From Pseudomonadota bacterium (lineage in GTDB: Bacteria > Pseudomonadota > Gammaproteobacteria > Xanthomonadales > Xanthomonadaceae): 8,831 nt of DNA. The first letter of the stretch is position 1, and the number at the start of each line of letters is the position of its first letter. Of this stretch, positions 5,304 to 8,831 are shown piece after piece. A program made the position numbers and the translations under genes. The stretch lies in contig JAEWZE010000002.1 in NCBI GenBank assembly GCA_023395465.1, forward strand, positions 1 through 8,831, read 5' to 3'. Below the pieces are notes generated by a model. The model was not told where the DNA came from. It worked only from the letters and a program-made list of their open reading frames with translations, and searched no databases.

Positions 5304-7436
5304 ATGGATGCGATGGTGATGCCGGCGGCCGCGACGGTCCAGCCGCCTGTGGGTCTGATGCACGCGATGGCGCCGGGCTCGGTGCCGCGGCCGGCGCGAC
5401 GTCCGCTGTACACGCTGCTGCTGTGGCTGGTGGCGCTGCTGTCGTGCCTGCTGCCGGTGGTGTACTTCGGTTTCGTGGCGGCGCTGGGATGGCTGGGCTA
5501 TGCCTACTACGCCGAGTGGGCGCCGCGTGCGATCAGCGGTTGGTCGATGCTGGCCTGGTCGGTGCCCGGCTTCGTGCTCGGCGTGCTGATCCTGTTCCTG
5601 CTCAAGCCGCTGTTCGCGCCGCGGGTCAAGGCGCCCGAGGCGGTGCGGTTGCCGGATGCGGAATCGGACTTCCGCGCGGCGGTGGTCTCGCTGTGCCGGG
5701 CCGTGGGCGTGGCGCCGCCACGCGAGATCTTTCTCAGCCACGCCGTCAACGCCTGGGTACAGTTCAGCCCCGGCCCGGCCGGCCTAGTGGGCGGCGCCAG
5801 GACGCTGACCATCGGCCTGCCGCTGGTGGCGGGCATGACCGCGCGCCAGCTGGTGGGCGTGCTGGCGCACGAGTTCGGCCACTTCGCGCAGCGCGGCGGC
5901 ATGCGCGCCGCGCACGTGATCAACCACGTCAATCGCTGGCTGGAGTCGCGCGCCTACCATCGCGATGAATGGGACGAACGCCTGCAGCGGTGGCTCGACG
6001 ACGGCGACGAGGGCGATGGCGGCAACCTGTTCCACCTGATGTGCGGGCTGACGCAGTTCTGCCTCGGGCTCACGCGCGTGTTCCTGCGCGGACTGTTCCA
6101 GCTCAGTTTCCGGATGAGCCGCTGGCTGTCGCAGGAGATGGAGTTCGATGCCGACCGCTACGAGGTCGCGGTGGCCGGTAGCGACAGCTTCGCCGCCACC
6201 GCACTGCGCCTGCGCGCGCTGTCGCAGGCGATGGACGAGGTGCAACGCCTCAACGCCAAGGCCTGGCGCGAAGGCACCCTGGTGGCCGACCTGCCTGCCG
6301 CGGCCGCGCTGCGGATGGGGCAGTGGCGTGCGGAAGACTGGCAGGCGGTCGAACGCCAGCTCGACAACGACGACGAGACCCGCTACTGGGATTCGCATCC
6401 GGCCGACCAGGCGCGCATCGCCAACGCGGTGGCGCAGCCGGTCGCGGGCATGTTCGTCGACGAGCGTCCCGCGGCGGACCTGTTCGCCGACTTTCCGGCG
6501 CTAAGCCGCGAGGTGACCGAGCACTATTACCGCGCGATGGACCTGGAGTTCGGTGCCCGCAACCTGGTCGAGCCGGCGCAGCTGCTGGGCATGGGCCAGC
6601 TGCCAGATGCGCTGGCGCAGGGCTGGAAACGCTTCGCCAACGGCATGCTCGGCTCGGTGCCGCTGCTCGACCCGGCCGAGGGCACGCTGCTGCCGGCGGC
6701 GGGCCTGGACTGGCAGGGCTGCGTCGACGAACTGCGCAGGCTGGGGCCCGACGCTTCCGACCTGTGGCCGCGGCTCGACCGTGCCCGCGCGCGCGCAGAC
6801 GAACTGGCGCTTTGGGTGCAGCTGGTGGATCTGGGCGCGGACTTCACCATGCCCGACGGGTCCGACCCGGATCCGGCTGCGCTTCGGGAACAGCTGGGCC
6901 AATGTCGCAACATGGACTCGGCGGATCGCAAGCTGGCCGCGCGCATCCTCGCGCTGTTCGCGCGGCGCTTCCACCTGGCGACTGCGGCGATGGCGCCGCC
7001 GGCGCAGCAGCAGGCGCAGGCCACGCTGGCATTGCTGCAGCAGCTGCACGATGCCTGGCCACGGATCGAACGCCTGGTGTCCGAAGGCGGCCTCTGTCTG
7101 CGCCTGCAGGGCGGCATGGCGCGCGACGCCGGCGAGTTGCGGGTGCGCGTGTTCGCGATGGCCGAGCAGTACCGGCAGGCGTTCGACGCACTGCTGGCGA
7201 AGCTGGACGGCGTCGCGCTGGCGGATGGGTCGACGCTGGGCCGGTACCTGCGCGGCCGCTGCGGGCGCATGTCGTCCGCCGGTGGCGATCCATTCGCCTT
7301 CATCCACGTCACCGCGCCGGTGGAGGACGGATTCCTCGACCTGTACAGGCGCGAGCTCGCGGCACTGGCGCTGCTGGCCGATGCGGCCGAGCGCGAACAC
7401 GGGATCCGGCCGATCCGGCTGTTCCAGGCGCGCTGA
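5304..7436 (+). CDS. Large membrane-anchored M48-family zinc metallopeptidase
   Basis: A 710-residue protein. Two strong membrane segments lie at about 36-69 and 80-103, and a further hydrophobic stretch at about 244-270. The zinc site is HEFGH at 189-193 (H189, H193 ligands, E190 catalytic), and EFDADR at 280-285 supplies the third ligand, E280, in the M48 ExxAD pattern. SHPADQARI (364-372) matches the conserved S/T-HP-xxxx-RI block. Like HtpX, it would cleave misfolded or membrane proteins at the inner membrane, an inference from the family. HtpX is about 290 residues; here about 330 further residues (380-710), mostly helical and rich in Leu, Ala, Asp and Arg, have no function I can assign. 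The ATG at 5304 has GGGGA six bases upstream; an ATG at 5313 is a weaker alternative. The gene stands alone, converging on the serine hydrolase 90 bases away with no clear terminator between. Confidence 0.9.
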   Translation: MDAMVMPAAATVQPPVGLMHAMAPGSVPRPARRPLYTLLLWLVALLSCLLPVVYFGFVAALGWLGYAYYAEWAPRAISGWSMLAWSVPGFVLGVLILFLLKPLFAPRVKAPEAVRLPDAESDFRAAVVSLCRAVGVAPPREIFLSHAVNAWVQFSPGPAGLVGGARTLTIGLPLVAGMTARQLVGVLAHEFGHFAQRGGMRAAHVINHVNRWLESRAYHRDEWDERLQRWLDDGDEGDGGNLFHLMCGLTQFCLGLTRVFLRGLFQLSFRMSRWLSQEMEFDADRYEVAVAGSDSFAATALRLRALSQAMDEVQRLNAKAWREGTLVADLPAAAALRMGQWRAEDWQAVERQLDNDDETRYWDSHPADQARIANAVAQPVAGMFVDERPAADLFADFPALSREVTEHYYRAMDLEFGARNLVEPAQLLGMGQLPDALAQGWKRFANGMLGSVPLLDPAEGTLLPAAGLDWQGCVDELRRLGPDASDLWPRLDRARARADELALWVQLVDLGADFTMPDGSDPDPAALREQLGQCRNMDSADRKLAARILALFARRFHLATAAMAPPAQQQAQATLALLQQLHDAWPRIERLVSEGGLCLRLQGGMARDAGELRVRVFAMAEQYRQAFDALLAKLDGVALADGSTLGRYLRGRCGRMSSAGGDPFAFIHVTAPVEDGFLDLYRRELAALALLADAAEREHGIRPIRLFQAR

Positions 7437-7526
7437 GGTCCGGCACTGGCGCACGGCCGTCGTCGGCGAGGAGCAGGGCCGCGGTCGCAATCGCGGCGCG
7501 CAACTCGCCGGCGCGGCGTGGTGGAC

Positions 7527-8729
7527 TCACTCGCCGCGCGCGAGCCGCTCCTCGATCGCGCTGAATGCCGAGCGCGCATCGCCGCGTTCGCCCGGTACGC
7601 CGGTGGCGAAGTACACCACGCCGGTGCCCGCAGCGCGATCGATCCACAGCCCGGAACGCAAACCGTAGGCCGAACCGCTGTGGCCGACGCGTTCGATGCC
7701 GTCGCCGAAGGGATCGTCGCCGCACCCGGCCTGAGGCGTCGCCAGCGTCTGCGCGGCCAGTCCGTAGCGGCAGAAGAACGCCAGCCCCTGGCCATCGCCG
7801 GTGTCCTCCTCGTGGCCGATCCCGTTGCCCGGCGCGTAGTGCCACTGCGGCGCGAGCAGGCTGCGGACCGATGCGGGCGACAGCAGGCGCACCCCGTCCA
7901 CCTCGCCCTCGCCCAGCAGCAGGCGGCCGATTTTCGCCAGGTCGCGCGCGCTGATGCGCAATCCGCCCTGTGGCGAGAACAGTGCGCCGTTGGCGCCTGC
8001 CCGCCACTGCGCCAGATCGCATTCCGCGCCTTCTCCGGTGATGACCGAACAGGCAGGCTTGCGGCCGTGATTGTCGTCGCGCACCGGCGTGCGCGCATCG
8101 TCGTACAGCACGACCGCGCGCGCGGCGGTGGCCTCGTCGCAGGCCGCCCAGTTGTAGCAGCCGGCGATGCCGAGCGGCTGCAGCACCAGGCGCTGCATCA
8201 GCAGGTCGAAGCGTTCGCCGGTGGCGCGTTCCATAGCGGCGGCGACCAGCGGAAAGCCGAGGTTGGCGTAACGGAAGAAGCTGCCGGGCGGATGTTCGGC
8301 ATCCCAGGCGCGCGGGTCGTCGAGCAGGCCGCGCAGCTCGCTGCCCAGCGGCACCTGCCAGTAGCCGGCGGCGTCGGTCAGCCCGGCCTGGTGCGAGAGC
8401 AGCATGCGCAGGGTGATCGGCACCTGCGGCCACTGCGGATGGCGCAGCGGCCAGCCCAGCGCATCGGAGACATCGGCCTCCAGGTCCAGGCGGCCGTCCT
8501 CGACCAGGCGCAATACGCCGATCGCCACCACCAGCTTGGAGATCGACGCCACGCGCACCGGATCATCGGCGCTGACGGCGCGGCCGGTCGCGAGATCGGC
8601 ATGGCCCCGGGTCTCGATCGTGGTCGGTCCGGCGCGGTCGAACGCGACGCGCACGCTGGCGACCGGATCGTCGGCGCAGGCGATGCCGGCGTACAGGGTC
8701 GACAACAGCAGCCAGGACGCCATGCGCAT
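7527..8729 (-). CDS. Exported serine hydrolase, class C beta-lactamase/PBP fold
   Basis: A 400-residue protein of the Beta-lactamase (PF00144-type) family, which includes class C beta-lactamases, DD-peptidases and esterases such as EstB. A signal peptide (residues 1-19) ends at ACA before DD, so it is probably periplasmic. The motifs are in order: SISK at 62-65 (S62 nucleophile, K65), LLSHQAGLTD at 110-119 (usual LLxHTSGL, with Ala for Ser), YAN at 154-156 (the YxN motif), and HSG at 350-352 in place of KTG. HSG or HxG favours an esterase or peptidase over a true beta-lactamase. The mature part has six cysteines (191, 197, 227, 237, 320, 336), which suggests disulfides and fits export. The ATG at 8729 is chosen because GGAG lies nine bases before it; an ATG at 8744 has no ribosome binding site. 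Substrate unknown. Confidence 0.9.
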   Translation of the reverse strand: MRMASWLLLSTLYAGIACADDPVASVRVAFDRAGPTTIETRGHADLATGRAVSADDPVRVASISKLVVAIGVLRLVEDGRLDLEADVSDALGWPLRHPQWPQVPITLRMLLSHQAGLTDAAGYWQVPLGSELRGLLDDPRAWDAEHPPGSFFRYANLGFPLVAAAMERATGERFDLLMQRLVLQPLGIAGCYNWAACDEATAARAVVLYDDARTPVRDDNHGRKPACSVITGEGAECDLAQWRAGANGALFSPQGGLRISARDLAKIGRLLLGEGEVDGVRLLSPASVRSLLAPQWHYAPGNGIGHEEDTGDGQGLAFFCRYGLAAQTLATPQAGCGDDPFGDGIERVGHSGSAYGLRSGLWIDRAAGTGVVYFATGVPGERGDARSAFSAIEERLARGE

Positions 8730-8796
8730 GGATGGATGCTCCATCTGATCGGGAAGGGCCGCCTCGCGCAGTGGCTCGTGCGTGCGGCATGCGTCG

Positions 8797-8802
8797 ATGG
8801 TA
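8797..8802 (-). promoter_or_regulatory. Possible -10 box of the serine hydrolase gene
   Basis: On the minus strand TACCAT, in CTCGACTACCATCGAC, is the best -10-like hexamer upstream of the start at 8729 and would give a leader of about 60 bases. The -35 region (GGCTGC-like) is poor and lies near the window edge. Confidence 0.25.
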
Positions 8803-8831
8803 GTCGAGCGCAGTCGCAGGCAGCCAGTGTG

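Noticed and set aside
4508..5968. Plus-strand ORF of 486 codons running through the gap into the M48 gene
   Set aside because: It overlaps the DUF998 gene antisense and the M48 gene in the wrong frame, has a low-complexity product, and no ribosome binding site.
7478..7497. Inverted repeat GCCGCG / CGCGGC between the convergent M48 and serine hydrolase genes
   Set aside because: Only six base pairs, an 8-base loop and no T tract on either strand; such repeats are common by chance at this GC content.
6527..8098. Long minus-strand ORF spanning the M48 gene and part of the serine hydrolase
   Set aside because: It crosses two genes with clear motifs in other frames and has an Arg/Ser-rich, domain-free product, as GC-rich shadow frames do.
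7527..8729. Annotation as a class C beta-lactamase resistance gene
   Set aside because: The fold family fits, but HSG replaces KTG and no ampR-type regulator diverges from it within the window, so a resistance role is not supported.
1..8831. A mobile element, defence island, CRISPR array or biosynthetic cluster
   Set aside because: No transposase, integrase, terminal or direct repeats, spacer arrays, toxin-antitoxin pair or clustered biosynthetic enzymes are visible; composition appears even throughout.

Overview
The window is very GC-rich, with a strong G/C bias at third codon positions and near-consensus Shine-Dalgarno sites. The protein types (a glycine-zipper protein ending in a PGDxDxDG-like tail, a DUF998 membrane protein, a ~700-residue M48 protease and a long TspO-related protein) fit a gammaproteobacterium of the Xanthomonadaceae, such as a Lysobacter or Luteimonas relative. 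This placement is inferred from composition and remembered homologues; no search was run.

Layout. The 3' end of an unidentified gene (1-216, +) is followed by a promoter and a short-chain dehydrogenase/reductase (351-1022, +). A 430-base stretch then holds one uncertain ORF (1129-1404, +). Next comes a minus-strand block: a glycine-zipper protein with an internal duplication (2654-3415) closed by a clear stem-loop terminator (2608-2631), then a two-gene unit of a small membrane-anchored protein (2251-2463) and a TspO/MBR-like multi-pass membrane protein (1452-2279) that overlap by 29 bases. Divergent from the glycine-zipper gene is a STAS/SpoIIAA-like protein (3675-4067, +), with a possible leader ORF and a hairpin before its ribosome binding site. 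It converges, 6 bases apart, on a DUF998 membrane protein (4074-4697, -).

Between 4698 and 5303 there is no intact gene, but the minus strand carries what looks like a frameshifted relic of a VOC/PhnB-type protein. A large membrane-anchored M48 metallopeptidase (5304-7436, +) follows. It converges on an exported serine hydrolase of the class C beta-lactamase/penicillin-binding-protein fold (7527-8729, -), whose upstream region ends the window.

The genes do not form one pathway. Most stand alone or in pairs, and many products are membrane or envelope proteins. I see no tRNA, rRNA, CRISPR array, insertion sequence, phage gene or defence system. The best leads are the decayed VOC gene, the leader ORF and hairpin before the STAS-like gene, the orphan ORF at 1129-1404, a pair of identical 8-base palindromes at 2513-2564, and the unassigned C-terminal half of the M48 protease.
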